From NCBI RefSeq assembly GCF_000712055.1, contig NZ_JOOA01000002.1:248001-312000 (forward strand): a stretch of 64,000 nucleotides of DNA, given 5' to 3'. The DNA is from Ruminococcus sp. HUN007. Its GTDB lineage: Bacteria > Bacillota > Clostridia > Oscillospirales > Ruminococcaceae. The notes beneath the pieces were generated by a model. It was not told where the DNA came from, searched no databases, and saw nothing but the letters and a program-made list of their open reading frames with translations. A program made the position numbers and the translations under genes. Below are positions 26,976-35,112 of this stretch, piece after piece. The stretch's first letter is position 1, and the number at the start of each line of letters is the position of its first letter.

Positions 26976-27323
26976 ATGGGGTATAACAAATATTTATGGA
27001 ATACAGGTAAAAAAGAAGAAGAGGAAACATTCGGACAGGTAAAGATCTCGCCTATTGACGAAGCCGCCGTGCCGACTTATGAAGTAGTGATCCATTACGG
27101 TGCAGGACACAAATGTGAGATAGCTGACTTAAATCCTGACAACGTAGTTCCGAAGGCTCTCTATCTTTTCAGCATCAGTTACTATAACATCATAAGGGTA
27201 TCTGATCCGGCTGGTATTTTTCAGGATGACGGAATAATGGTCGAAACCCGAAGGATAATAAACAAGCAGATGAACATGTACGGACACACAAGACTTTATC
27301 TTGTAAAATCATATATGTTTTAA
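26976..27323 (+). CDS. Hypothetical protein, 115 aa
   Basis: A soluble acidic/basic protein with a strong site GGGAGGCGG before the ATG and its own promoter and terminator, so it is very likely expressed. No motif is recognised. It ends in a Tyr-rich stretch (HTRLYLVKSYMF). It is monocistronic. Confidence 0.7.
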   Translation: MGYNKYLWNTGKKEEEETFGQVKISPIDEAAVPTYEVVIHYGAGHKCEIADLNPDNVVPKALYLFSISYYNIIRVSDPAGIFQDDGIMVETRRIINKQMNMYGHTRLYLVKSYMF

Positions 27324-27326
27324 ATT

Positions 27327-27370
27327 AAAAAGGATGCATACTTCCCGAAAGAGAAACATGCATCCTTTTT
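27327..27370. terminator. Bidirectional terminator between convergent genes
   Basis: AAAAAGGATGCAT/ATGCATCCTTTTT forms a 13-bp perfect stem with A and T flanks. It serves the 115-aa gene on plus and the 72-aa gene on minus. Confidence 0.8.
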
Positions 27371-27380
27371 GTTCTACTTG

Positions 27381-27599
27381 TCAGCTGATAATTACAGAAC
27401 CCGTAACATCATCTTTATAGTACTGCTTAATTATTTTTCCCGTTTCAGCATCCGCAAGCACCACACTGCACAGCGTACATCCGCACAGAAGAGTGTATTT
27501 TTCTACTGCAGCAGCGAAATCTTCAAAGCTGTCTCTTTTGACTTCAAGAATGTCACTGTCCTTTTCCGGTTCCTCCACGTAACATACTATATATCTCAT
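27381..27599 (-). CDS. Small hypothetical protein, 72 aa
   Basis: MRYIVCYVEEPEKDSDILEV and onward, with a strong GGAGG site seven bases before the ATG and a terminator after the stop. It contains a Cys cluster LLCGCTLCSVV that might bind metal or form disulfides. No family is recognised. Confidence 0.65.
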   Translation of the reverse strand: MRYIVCYVEEPEKDSDILEVKRDSFEDFAAAVEKYTLLCGCTLCSVVLADAETGKIIKQYYKDDVTGSVIIS

Positions 27600-27689
27600 T
27601 TTATACCTCCGTAATAATAATATTTCAGTGTTCCGCTACAATTGATTTTAGCATATGTCATTACAAAAGTCCAGTCTGATAAAAAAAAT

Positions 27690-27718
27690 TTGACAAACAT
27701 CCTGCTAAGTAGTAAAAT
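27690..27718 (+). promoter_or_regulatory. Promoter of the C39-like gene (TTGACA-17-TAAAAT)
   Basis: TTGACA and TAAAAT with a 17-base spacer. The ~135-base leader to the ATG is unusually long. I looked for a cyclic-di-GMP riboswitch there and could not match one. Confidence 0.62.
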
Positions 27719-27860
27719 AGAAATGTTTGATTATACGGGGACACTGATCATAACGGTAACCAGATTTTTAATAGTTTCGGCAGCCTTTTCTGCACTCATC
27801 CGCATCTCCGGCGGAAACTGCCCCGACTGCCTTTGCTGTTACAAAACTTCAGGAGGAAAA

Positions 27861-30041
27861 ATGAATAAAAAAATCAGCAAGATCATACCTGCTGCTCTTA
27901 TTGCTGCTCCCCTGCTCATGAACAATCCATGGCCGGATGAATTAAACGCAGCAAGCAATACTTCAATTGCAGGTCTGAAAAACTACATATTCGGAAATAT
28001 TCTGCAGCATGCAAATTACGATGCTGCACTTGACACAAACAGCGACAACTGTCTTGATGTCTTTGATATCATCAGATTCAAGCAGGAACAGTACAGCATC
28101 GGTACCTGCGGACTTGACAACAAACCTGCAGTAACCACAGGCACATCTGCTGTAACTTCCGGACCGGCGGAAACCGGAAGCACTGAAGTTACTACGACAA
28201 ATGGAAATGTTATAACCGAAACATCTGCTGTAACAGAAATCACAACTGGAGCCGCTTCTTCAGGACAGGTTTCTGAAAGCATCACATTCTCAGAAACAAC
28301 TGCATTTGTTTCTTTACCTGCATCTACTGAAGTACAGGTAACTGAAGCACTTACAACCACAGTTACGGAAACACAGGCCGGTGTTACAACTGCTCCGGTT
28401 TCTTCGGAAACAACAGCCGCATCAGGAACCACCGCTGCAGCCGTAACTTCAGAAGTGACAACTTCTGTTCCGGTAACATCTTCTGTGACTACAACGACTG
28501 CACCTGTTACAACTGCTGTGACAACTACTACATCTGCTCCGGCAGCCACAACTGTGACGACTACTACATCTGCTCCGGTAACTACAACAGTAACGACTAC
28601 AACTGCGGCTCCTGTTACCACAGCAGTAACGACCACGACTCCGGCACCGGTAACAAAACTTCCGGAAAAGAAAATAATTTCGAGCGTAAAGAGCATGCTT
28701 CAGAGTCCGGAACTCCCGACAGGATGTGAAGCGACCGGTCTTACTATAGCAGTAAGATGGTACGGTTACGATGTAAGCAAGACTGATATAGCTATGAAAT
28801 ACATGCCGCGTCAGGATTTCCACTACTCAGGCGGAAAACTCATCGGTGCTGACTTTATTACAACATTCGCCGGAGATCCTTCAAGAAACGATCTTTCTTA
28901 CGGATGCTACATTCCTTGTATGGTCAAGACAGTGGATAATTACTTCCAGGCTGTCGGAAGCAGCTACCGCGGCAAAGATATTTCCGGCAAGGAACTCGAA
29001 GACCTCTTCCCTTATATAGCAAACAATATTCCGGTCGTGGTTATTTCCACTCCTGAACTTGTAAACCCGAGAACGGGCGATTCATGGTATACTGCAGACG
29101 GCCGTTATGTCACATGGCAGCGTGGTCACCACTGCACAGTTCTTATCGGATACGACAAAACAAGATCAAAGGTTTACTGTGCAGACCCTATGATGCTCAA
29201 GGGTGTTGTTGAATGGGATATTGCTCAGTTCAAGAACATTTACAACCAGAAGGGCAAGCACGCTATGATAATCGACACCGGATCAGTTACACCTCCGAAA
29301 AAAGCTCTTAAGGAAGGCGATCAGGTAAGATTTGCAGGATGGCTCAACACAAGCAGCGACGGAAAAGGTACTGACAAATACATCGATTCCGGTGTATATA
29401 CTATCACGAAGATACTTGATCCTTCACTTGAAAGACCTGTAAACATCGGAAACTCCGGATGGGCAAGCTACGATGCGATCTATGAAAATCAGCCATATTT
29501 CGGAAACGGAACACCTTCTGCTCCGACAACACCTGAAAACCCGGCAACACCTTCACCTTCATCAAATGCCGTAACTGCACTGACAAACGGTCAGGTCTAC
29601 AACATAGTAAACTGCATGAGCCGTAAATACTTAAACGTAGACTACGGAAAAGATGCTGACGGCACAAACATTTACCAGTGGACAAGCGACGGAAGCACCG
29701 AACAGAAGTTCAAGGCTGTTTCAGCTTCTGATGCATGGAAACTCCTTGCTATGTGCAGTTCATCCGGCGGAAACCGTATGGTAACTGCAGTCAAGCCTGA
29801 TAACGGAGAAAACGTATATCTCTTCAAACCGACAAATGATGTAACGCAGCTGTGGACACTGACAAAGATAAAGGACGGCGTTTTTGCAATCGGACTCAAA
29901 GCATATCCGGGATACGTACTTACAGTACCTGACTACAATAACGGTTCAGCTTCAGGTACTTCAAAATCATCAGGCGGCAACGTATTCATAAGCAAATACA
30001 CCGGTGCTGAAAACCAGCTCTGGTATTTTGAAAAGAAATAA
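27861..30041 (+). CDS. Secreted C39-like cysteine peptidase with dockerin-like repeat and ricin-type lectin domain
   Basis: 726 residues from the ATG at 27861 (AGGAGG site); upstream codons are not part of the protein. A signal peptide (1-32) is followed by a dockerin-like calcium loop, DTNSDNCLDVFDIIRFKQEQ (about 58-77), for which I see only one clear repeat. A Thr/Val/Pro linker follows (about 90-270). The C39_2-like domain (about 273-475) has the catalytic Cys in LPTGCEATG (Cys289) and the His in GHHCTVLIGYD (His424). Next are an SH3-like stretch (about 478-545) and a ricin/RICIN_14-type beta-trefoil (about 572-726) with repeated Q-x-W-like ends (QLWTL, QLWYF). It is probably a cell-surface or cellulosome-linked peptidase; the substrate is unknown. 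Confidence 0.85.
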   Translation: MNKKISKIIPAALIAAPLLMNNPWPDELNAASNTSIAGLKNYIFGNILQHANYDAALDTNSDNCLDVFDIIRFKQEQYSIGTCGLDNKPAVTTGTSAVTSGPAETGSTEVTTTNGNVITETSAVTEITTGAASSGQVSESITFSETTAFVSLPASTEVQVTEALTTTVTETQAGVTTAPVSSETTAASGTTAAAVTSEVTTSVPVTSSVTTTTAPVTTAVTTTTSAPAATTVTTTTSAPVTTTVTTTTAAPVTTAVTTTTPAPVTKLPEKKIISSVKSMLQSPELPTGCEATGLTIAVRWYGYDVSKTDIAMKYMPRQDFHYSGGKLIGADFITTFAGDPSRNDLSYGCYIPCMVKTVDNYFQAVGSSYRGKDISGKELEDLFPYIANNIPVVVISTPELVNPRTGDSWYTADGRYVTWQRGHHCTVLIGYDKTRSKVYCADPMMLKGVVEWDIAQFKNIYNQKGKHAMIIDTGSVTPPKKALKEGDQVRFAGWLNTSSDGKGTDKYIDSGVYTITKILDPSLERPVNIGNSGWASYDAIYENQPYFGNGTPSAPTTPENPATPSPSSNAVTALTNGQVYNIVNCMSRKYLNVDYGKDADGTNIYQWTSDGSTEQKFKAVSASDAWKLLAMCSSSGGNRMVTAVKPDNGENVYLFKPTNDVTQLWTLTKIKDGVFAIGLKAYPGYVLTVPDYNNGSASGTSKSSGGNVFISKYTGAENQLWYFEKK

Positions 30042-30114
30042 AAACGCAGAACTATGCTGGGCTAAGCAAATCAGATCAGAAAACGTATCTGATTTCATAA
30101 GTTCGGTATAAACG

Positions 30115-30153
30115 AAACAGCTCTGAATGTTATCCACATTCAGAGCTGTTTTT
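30115..30153 (+). terminator. Terminator of the C39-like gene
   Basis: AAACAGCTCTGAATG/CATTCAGAGCTGTTT, a 15-bp perfect stem followed by T residues. Confidence 0.85.
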
Positions 30154-30209
30154 GATTATATGATTTACGACGCGTTTCCGATTAGACAGGTAAATCAGTT
30201 TTTCACTTA

Positions 30210-30965
30210 TTACTTATCTTCATTCATAAAATATGAAGGTGGTCCGTAAACCAGCTGAACAGGGTCAGGTTCGTACTCGGGTTCTTCTGATTCCGGTGTT
30301 GTTATTTCAGGTTCCGCCGGTTCTGCTTCTGTATTTGCGGGAGCGACGGAAGGTTCAGCAACCGGGGCACCGTAAACAGGCTGCGGCGGTTCTTCCTCAA
30401 AAGTAGTTACAGGCTTTGTCACCGGAACGAAGCTTGGAATGATCGGTGGTATACCGTATTTAGGCTGCATACCCGTATCCCAGAAAGTCGGGTCAGTTTC
30501 CGGTTCAGTTACTGCAGGTTCATCATCAGTAATAAATACAGGCGGAGCCCCGTACTTAGTCTGATAAGACGGCTCCGGAGAAACTTCCGGAATTCCGTAT
30601 TCCGGCTGAGGAACAATATCATCCGGCGGCCACATATCATCGTTCGCCGGGAGTCCGAACAGAGAACGCTGCATTATTTTTATATCTGTTTTGCTTATTG
30701 TTTCGTCAGCGTCAAAATCTCCGAGTTCCTGCCAGTATGTCGTCTCGTTATCTCCTGTTCCGTTGGATTTCATCAGGATAAGATCAACAATATTTATCTT
30801 ATTATCCATATTGAGATCGCCCTTAGCGTAAAACACCCACGGTGGTCCGTAAAGAACGGCCGCCTCAGATTCATTGCCTGATGAAGGAGCTGCTAACTGA
30901 GACTGAACTGTAACCGCTGCAGAAAGAAGCGCTGCAGTCATAATAGTTTTTTTCGTTTTCTTCAT
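30210..30965 (-). CDS. Secreted dockerin protein with repeated YGxP motifs
   Basis: 251 residues: signal peptide (about 1-27), then LYGPPWVFYAKGD, then a dockerin (about 48-105) with loops DLNMDNKINIVDL and DFDADETISKTDI. A Pro/Glu/Thr-rich tail carries YGIPEV, YGAPPVF, YGIPPII, YGAPVAE and YGPPSYF. The first YGPP lies before the dockerin and the last is at the C-terminus. No catalytic domain is visible, so it may be a structural or scaffold-attached decoy, or a substrate for another protein. The repeat spacing (roughly 25-35 residues) is too regular to ignore. The promoter is at 31108-31136. Confidence 0.75.
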   Translation of the reverse strand: MKKTKKTIMTAALLSAAVTVQSQLAAPSSGNESEAAVLYGPPWVFYAKGDLNMDNKINIVDLILMKSNGTGDNETTYWQELGDFDADETISKTDIKIMQRSLFGLPANDDMWPPDDIVPQPEYGIPEVSPEPSYQTKYGAPPVFITDDEPAVTEPETDPTFWDTGMQPKYGIPPIIPSFVPVTKPVTTFEEEPPQPVYGAPVAEPSVAPANTEAEPAEPEITTPESEEPEYEPDPVQLVYGPPSYFMNEDK

Positions 30966-31107
30966 CTGAATTCCCCTTTCAGAACTTACTGATATTATTC
31001 ATAAACACCACTGACGGAATTCATCATCAGCCAGTGAACGCCGGTATAACATACCCATGTATAGTCATAAAAAAACATGTATCTAACGCATAAATCTATA
31101 CATTTTT

Positions 31108-31136
31108 ATTATATAATACAAGTATTGAGATGTCAA
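31108..31136 (-). promoter_or_regulatory. Promoter of the YGxP dockerin gene (TTGACA-17-TATAAT)
   Basis: Both hexamers match consensus on the minus strand with a 17-base spacer; the leader to the ATG is about 140 bases. It is back to back with the plus-strand promoter at 31156-31184 in the ~300-base divergent gap. Confidence 0.72.
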
Positions 31137-31155
31137 TAATACGTACAAATATTTA

Positions 31156-31184
31156 TTTACAAATGCACGATAATGTGTTATCAT
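31156..31184 (+). promoter_or_regulatory. Promoter of the MBL lipoprotein gene (TTTACA-17-TATCAT)
   Basis: TTTACA and TATCAT with a 17-base spacer, about 90 bases before the ATG. Confidence 0.5.
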
Positions 31185-31271
31185 TAAAGTAAACTTCAAT
31201 ATATTTTGTCACTTAATAAACTACATTCTGATTTACAAACCGATCATCAGAGCTCAGAAAGGAGAGCGTGC

Positions 31272-32126
31272 ATGGCAATGTACTCTAAAACAATAAAAGC
31301 TGCTGCTTCGCTGATCATTGCTGCATCAGTAAGTCTCGGACTCTGTTCCTGCAGCAAAACAGGACTTAACAAAAAACAAATGGCAGTTTACTTCTTCCAG
31401 GCCGGCAAGGCTGACGCTCAGCTTATCTATACCGACGACGCTGCTGTTCTTATAGATGCAGGAGACAAGAATTACGGCGATAAAATTGCAGAATATCTGA
31501 AGAAAAAAGGTATCGGCAAACTGGACGCACTGATCCTTACTCACTACGATGAGGATCATATAGGCGGTGTTCCTACCCTGCTCGACGATGTCCTTCCTGA
31601 CAGGATCTATGTTTCAAATCTTCCGAAGGATTCAAAGGAAACTGCTGCCCTGAACGAAGCACTGACACAGAACAGCCTTGTCACAACTTTAGTTGAAGGA
31701 AGCGAAGCTGTGGAACTTGATCTTGACGGAATGAAAATAAAGATTGACGGACCGGATGAAAAGCTCTATGAGGAAAATGATTCGAACAATTCATCGCTGA
31801 TAACTGAAGTTACATATAACGACCACAATCTCCTGTTCATGGGTGACGCTCAGAAGCTGAGAGCCGAAGAATACATGGAGCAGAATCCGGATAAAACATT
31901 CGAAATCCTGAAGGTCCCGCACCATGGCTACTACCACAAATATCTCAAAAGTGTGGCTGAAAAGTTTTCACCGGAATACGCAGTCATAACCTGTTCAAAC
32001 AAAAACGGCGGTGAAGAAAAATCAGTAAAAGCCTTCGAAGACAGAGGAGCGACAGTTCTCAAAACCTGCGACTCCCCTGTTTATATGATAATTGACGATA
32101 AAATCACTGTAAAAACGGAAACATAA
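31272..32126 (+). CDS. ComEC/Rec2-like metallo-beta-lactamase-fold lipoprotein
   Basis: 284 residues. The ATG at 31272 follows AAAGGAG. The lipobox LGLCSCS (Cys at about 24) anchors it outside the membrane. The MBL fold has AVLIDAGDK, the metal motif THYDEDHIGG (HxxxDH), GDAQKLRAEEYM and VPHHGYYHKY, as in the ComEC C-terminal nuclease-like domain. A role in extracellular nucleic-acid or phosphoester hydrolysis is likely but not shown. The MATE gene starts 14 bases downstream and is probably co-transcribed. Confidence 0.85.
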   Translation: MAMYSKTIKAAASLIIAASVSLGLCSCSKTGLNKKQMAVYFFQAGKADAQLIYTDDAAVLIDAGDKNYGDKIAEYLKKKGIGKLDALILTHYDEDHIGGVPTLLDDVLPDRIYVSNLPKDSKETAALNEALTQNSLVTTLVEGSEAVELDLDGMKIKIDGPDEKLYEENDSNNSSLITEVTYNDHNLLFMGDAQKLRAEEYMEQNPDKTFEILKVPHHGYYHKYLKSVAEKFSPEYAVITCSNKNGGEEKSVKAFEDRGATVLKTCDSPVYMIIDDKITVKTET

Positions 32127-32140
32127 AACATAAAATATAA

Positions 32141-33511
32141 ATGATAAAAAAACATATGAACAACAAATCCGAAACCGCCTCACTGAACATGACAGAAGGC
32201 GGAATACTAAAGAATCTTTTAATATTCGCAGCACCTATCCTGATAGGAAATATATTTCAGCAGCTCTACAACGTAACTGATACCGCTATAATCGGCAATA
32301 TACTCGGTGACAATGCGCTTGCGGCAGCCGGCGCATCTGCACCTGTCTACGGACTTCTGATAAGTTTTTCACACGGCATGTCGAACGGTTTTTCCGTCGT
32401 CATCGCAAGATATTTCGGAGCTCAGAATGAACGCGAAATGAAAAAATCAGTTGCACTCACCTATCTGCTTTCAGCAGTGATCGCACTGATACTTACTGTA
32501 ACCTTTGTTCTTCTGCTTCATCCGCTGATGCAGATACTGAAAACTCCGGCAGATATCATAAGTGACACCGAAAACTATCTTCGTATAATACTGCTGTTCT
32601 CGACAGTCACAATTGCTTACAACACTCTTGCCGCAATGCTCCGTGCCGTCGGAAACAGCCGCGCACCACTCTACTTTCTTGTGATAAGCACACTGGTAAA
32701 TATCGCTCTCGACTTCCTTTTCGTCAAAGGATTCGGCATGGGTATTGCCGGTGCAGCATGGGCTACAGTTATCTCGCAGGTAATATCGGTCATTCTGTGC
32801 TTTATCTATACTTTAAAGAAATGCAGATTTCTGATTTTCAGAAAGTCGGAACTGGTTTACGACACCACACTGCTCGGCGACCTCATTTCCACGGGCATGG
32901 CTATGGCACTTATGCATGGTGTTGTTCAGGTAGGTTCCGTTATCCTCCAGAGCGGCGTAAACAGCTTTGGTACAGCCACAGTAACTGCACATACCGCCGG
33001 ACGAAAGATAGACGAAATATTCATGCTTCCGCTCGGAACTATTTCAATGTCGGCAGCAACTTTCACGAGTCAGAACTTCGGTGCAGACAGATTGGACAGA
33101 GTTAAAAAAGGAATCATCTGCAGCATTATGATAGCTGAAGTATGGAGTGTTATAGCACTTACAGGATCTCTCCTTTTCAGGATACCGCTCGTAAAGGCAC
33201 TTTCAGGATCGACCGATGAGTTCATAATTTCAACTGCCTCAAAGTATATCATCATCAACGTATCGTTTTTCTTCATACTTGACGTACTGCTGGTTCTCCG
33301 AAGCAGCCTCCAGGGCGTCGGCAGAAAACTTGTGCCGATCACCGGAAGCATCATGGAGCTCATACTGAAAGCTGTAACGGTAGCTGTACTCGCACCATGG
33401 CTCGGATATCTAGGAATATGCATCACGGAACCTATAATATGGATAGTGTGCGCAATCTTAGTGCTCATCGATTATTCGGTATTCCTGAAGAAGTATCGTT
33501 TAGCTCAGTAA
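32141..33511 (+). CDS. MATE family multidrug exporter
   Basis: About 456 residues and 12 predicted helices. Motifs PILIGNIFQQLYNVTDTAII and GMSNGFSVVIARYFGAQNE match the first MATE repeat; the second repeat is about 235-455. It should export cationic drugs or metabolites using Na+ or H+. There is no strong ribosome-binding site, so translation may depend on coupling to the upstream MBL gene; the ATG 15 bases further on (MNNKSETA) is an alternative start. Confidence 0.92.
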   Translation: MIKKHMNNKSETASLNMTEGGILKNLLIFAAPILIGNIFQQLYNVTDTAIIGNILGDNALAAAGASAPVYGLLISFSHGMSNGFSVVIARYFGAQNEREMKKSVALTYLLSAVIALILTVTFVLLLHPLMQILKTPADIISDTENYLRIILLFSTVTIAYNTLAAMLRAVGNSRAPLYFLVISTLVNIALDFLFVKGFGMGIAGAAWATVISQVISVILCFIYTLKKCRFLIFRKSELVYDTTLLGDLISTGMAMALMHGVVQVGSVILQSGVNSFGTATVTAHTAGRKIDEIFMLPLGTISMSAATFTSQNFGADRLDRVKKGIICSIMIAEVWSVIALTGSLLFRIPLVKALSGSTDEFIISTASKYIIINVSFFFILDVLLVLRSSLQGVGRKLVPITGSIMELILKAVTVAVLAPWLGYLGICITEPIIWIVCAILVLIDYSVFLKKYRLAQ

Positions 33512-33558
33512 GTATATTAATCAGATATTATGTTTCAAAACTATTTTCGAAAAAAGTA

Positions 33559-33587
33559 TTGACACAGCATTAAACTTGTGGTATAAT
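33559..33587 (+). promoter_or_regulatory. Promoter of tRNA-Leu (TTGACA-17-TATAAT)
   Basis: Perfect consensus hexamers with a 17-base spacer, about 27 bases before the tRNA. Confidence 0.82.
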
Positions 33588-33613
33588 TATTAAGCACTCA
33601 AACGAGTGGGCAT

Positions 33614-33697
33614 GCCGCTGTGGTGAAATCGGCAGACACGAGGGACTTAAAATCCCTTGGTAGAAATACCGTACCGGTTCAAGTCCGGTCAGCGGCA
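33614..33697 (+). tRNA. tRNA-Leu(TAA)
   Basis: A class II cloverleaf: acceptor GCCGCTG/CAGCGGC, D-loop with GGTGAAATCGGCAGACAC, anticodon stem GGGAC/… around TTAA giving anticodon TAA, long variable arm, T loop GGTTCAAGTCC, and discriminator A. CCA is not encoded in the DNA, unlike the tRNA-Ser at 10552. Confidence 0.93.
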
Positions 33698-33707
33698 CTA
33701 TATAAAG

Positions 33708-33742
33708 AACCCGAACTTTTGATTTCAGAAGTTCGGGTTTTC
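33708..33742 (+). terminator. Terminator of tRNA-Leu
   Basis: AACCCGAACTT/AAGTTCGGGTT stem followed by a T-rich stretch. Confidence 0.82.
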
Positions 33743-33799
33743 TTTATCCTACATTGTGTTACCATATTTTTTCTCCTATTTATATTCCTGATTCATTGA

Positions 33800-33836
33800 T
33801 TTTTCTCCTAAATAGGGTATGTTTTTAGGAGAAAAA
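33800..33836. repeat. Perfect 13-bp inverted repeat with extra half-sites
   Basis: TTTTTCTCCTAAA (33800-33812) is the exact reverse complement of TTTAGGAGAAAAA (33824-33836). Further half-sites TTTTCTCCTA (about 33770) and TTTAGGAGAA (33841) flank it. It lies upstream of the 82-residue gene and could be an operator or a folded leader. Confidence 0.55.
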
Positions 33837-33881
33837 ATAATTTAGGAGAATAATTAGGGGAAACATAAATTTATCTTATTC

Positions 33882-34130
33882 ATGACACTATTGAAAGTTG
33901 GTATAACTATGCGCAACCTTTCCATTTATGATAATGTACCTCACTGCAAAATGATAGAAGATATGCTTGATGAATATAAAAAGCAGATTTCACAACAAAT
34001 AAGATATGAAGCTGCACACCGACTTATAAAGCTCGACAAATATTCTTTCGAAGTAATTGCAAAATCAGTTGAACTTTCCATCGATGAGGTTATTGAGATT
34101 TCAAAACATCCAGAGTATTTTGATGATTGA
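33882..34130 (+). CDS. Hypothetical protein, 82 aa (possibly the tail of an Rpn-type transposase/nuclease)
   Basis: The frame gives an acidic helical protein with no clear ribosome-binding site. Its second half (AHRLIKLDKYSFEVIAKSVE and onward into LSIDEVIEIS) resembles the helix-turn-helix-like tail at the C-terminus of Rpn-type PD-(D/E)XK proteins. It may therefore be a remnant rather than a whole gene. It opens the accessory region. Confidence 0.45.
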   Translation: MTLLKVGITMRNLSIYDNVPHCKMIEDMLDEYKKQISQQIRYEAAHRLIKLDKYSFEVIAKSVELSIDEVIEISKHPEYFDD

Positions 34131-34155
34131 CTTTCACACGCATGCTTTTCTGATA

Positions 34156-34226
34156 ATGGTGGCACCTTCGGTGCAATTGAAAACGGCAGTACACTGATCA
34201 AAAAAGATCAGCGCACTGCCGTTATA
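34156..34226. repeat. Terminator-like repeat, copy 1 (partner at 45091-45151)
   Basis: GGCACCTTCGGTGCAATTGA followed by AACGGCAGT...CTGATC/GATCAG...ACTGCCGTT. The same ~60-base block recurs at 45091-45151 with few changes. The long hairpin could terminate transcription in both directions. Confidence 0.7.
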
Positions 34227-34372
34227 ACACCCTGCAATACAGCGTAAATCTATTATCAGAAATTATTGAAAATGAAGATATGATGTGATATAATGTACAA
34301 AGTTTCGGCTCTGTATATTTTCTCATTGTATGAGAATGTTCATAAAAATGTTACAAATTTGAAAACGTAAAA

Positions 34373-34399
34373 GGGGCTGTTGCAATGTGCAGCAGCCCC
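34373..34399 (-). terminator. Terminator of the RloA/RloB pair
   Basis: GGGGCTGTTGCA/TGCAGCAGCCCC stem with a short T tract on the minus strand, ten bases past the rloB-like stop. Confidence 0.65.
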
Positions 34400-34408
34400 C
34401 TGAAACAA

Positions 34409-35110
34409 TCATATATTCGGTTTCTCGTTTATTATCGTTTCAATGATCTTGCCAATATTGCAGCTGACCTTTCCTTTGATATCGTGAATATCCTGATTGA
34501 TCTTCTTCTCCTGTTCAATAGCCATCAGCACATTATCTGCAAGATTTCCTATTTTACCATTCTTCTTAGCGTTCATTCCTGTCAGTTTCAGAAGAACATT
34601 GTAAGCATAGCTGTAACTGCCCTTTTCGTCCATAGTCAGGTATTCCTGCTCATGTCCTTTGATTCTCTGTTCATAGCCTCCGTCTATATGAAGGATAAGA
34701 AACAACTCAAATCCGGGATTTGATACAGCGGCAATATCAGTCTTTTCAATCTGTGCAATCAGTTCATCATACCCCTGTACTTTCTCCTCAAAGATGTCTC
34801 CATCAAACACAATGACCATTTTATCTCTTTCGGGATCAAAATCATTGTCAGGAACAGTTTTTTGCTTTTCAGCAAATACGACAAGGTTCTTGGCAAAAGA
34901 CAGATTTTTGTCTTCATCAGTCTTCTCCCACAATCGTATATCGATCAAAGGATGGATACCCAGCTCCTTTCTCAGATCGATCAGCCTCTTAAAATAAAAT
35001 GTCTCTGTATTAGCACCTTCGCAGATGAAAAAGTATTTTCGGAACGGTTCAATCTGCTCTTCATTATCAGAAGGACGGCTGTTCCAGTTAGTATAAGTGT
35101 GTACCGGCAT
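34409..35110 (-). CDS. RloB-like TOPRIM-type protein (AbiL/RloAB defence pair)
   Basis: 233 residues. YFFICEGANTETFYFKRLID supplies the conserved Glu, and KMVIVFDGDIFEE the DxD of a TOPRIM-like metal site; NPGFELFLILH is typical of RloB/AbiLii. These proteins pair with an ABC-like ATPase and are implicated in abortive phage defence; a nuclease activity is suspected but not proved for this one. It begins two bases after the ATPase gene, so the two are one operon. Confidence 0.8.
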   Translation of the reverse strand: MPVHTYTNWNSRPSDNEEQIEPFRKYFFICEGANTETFYFKRLIDLRKELGIHPLIDIRLWEKTDEDKNLSFAKNLVVFAEKQKTVPDNDFDPERDKMVIVFDGDIFEEKVQGYDELIAQIEKTDIAAVSNPGFELFLILHIDGGYEQRIKGHEQEYLTMDEKGSYSYAYNVLLKLTGMNAKKNGKIGNLADNVLMAIEQEKKINQDIHDIKGKVSCNIGKIIETIINEKPNI

Positions 35111-35112
35111 AC

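Noticed and set aside
27719..27860. Possible cyclic-di-GMP or other riboswitch in the long leader of the C39-like gene
   Set aside because: I could not match the conserved core of a known riboswitch class; only length is unusual.
28016..28696. 226-codon minus-strand frame opposite the C39-like protein
   Set aside because: It is the mirror of the Thr-rich linker, giving a Val-rich sequence, and lacks a start site; the plus-strand protein explains the region.
33614..33742. tRNA-Leu as an integration site for a mobile island to its right
   Set aside because: I saw no integrase gene and no repeated copy of the tRNA 3' end within the window.
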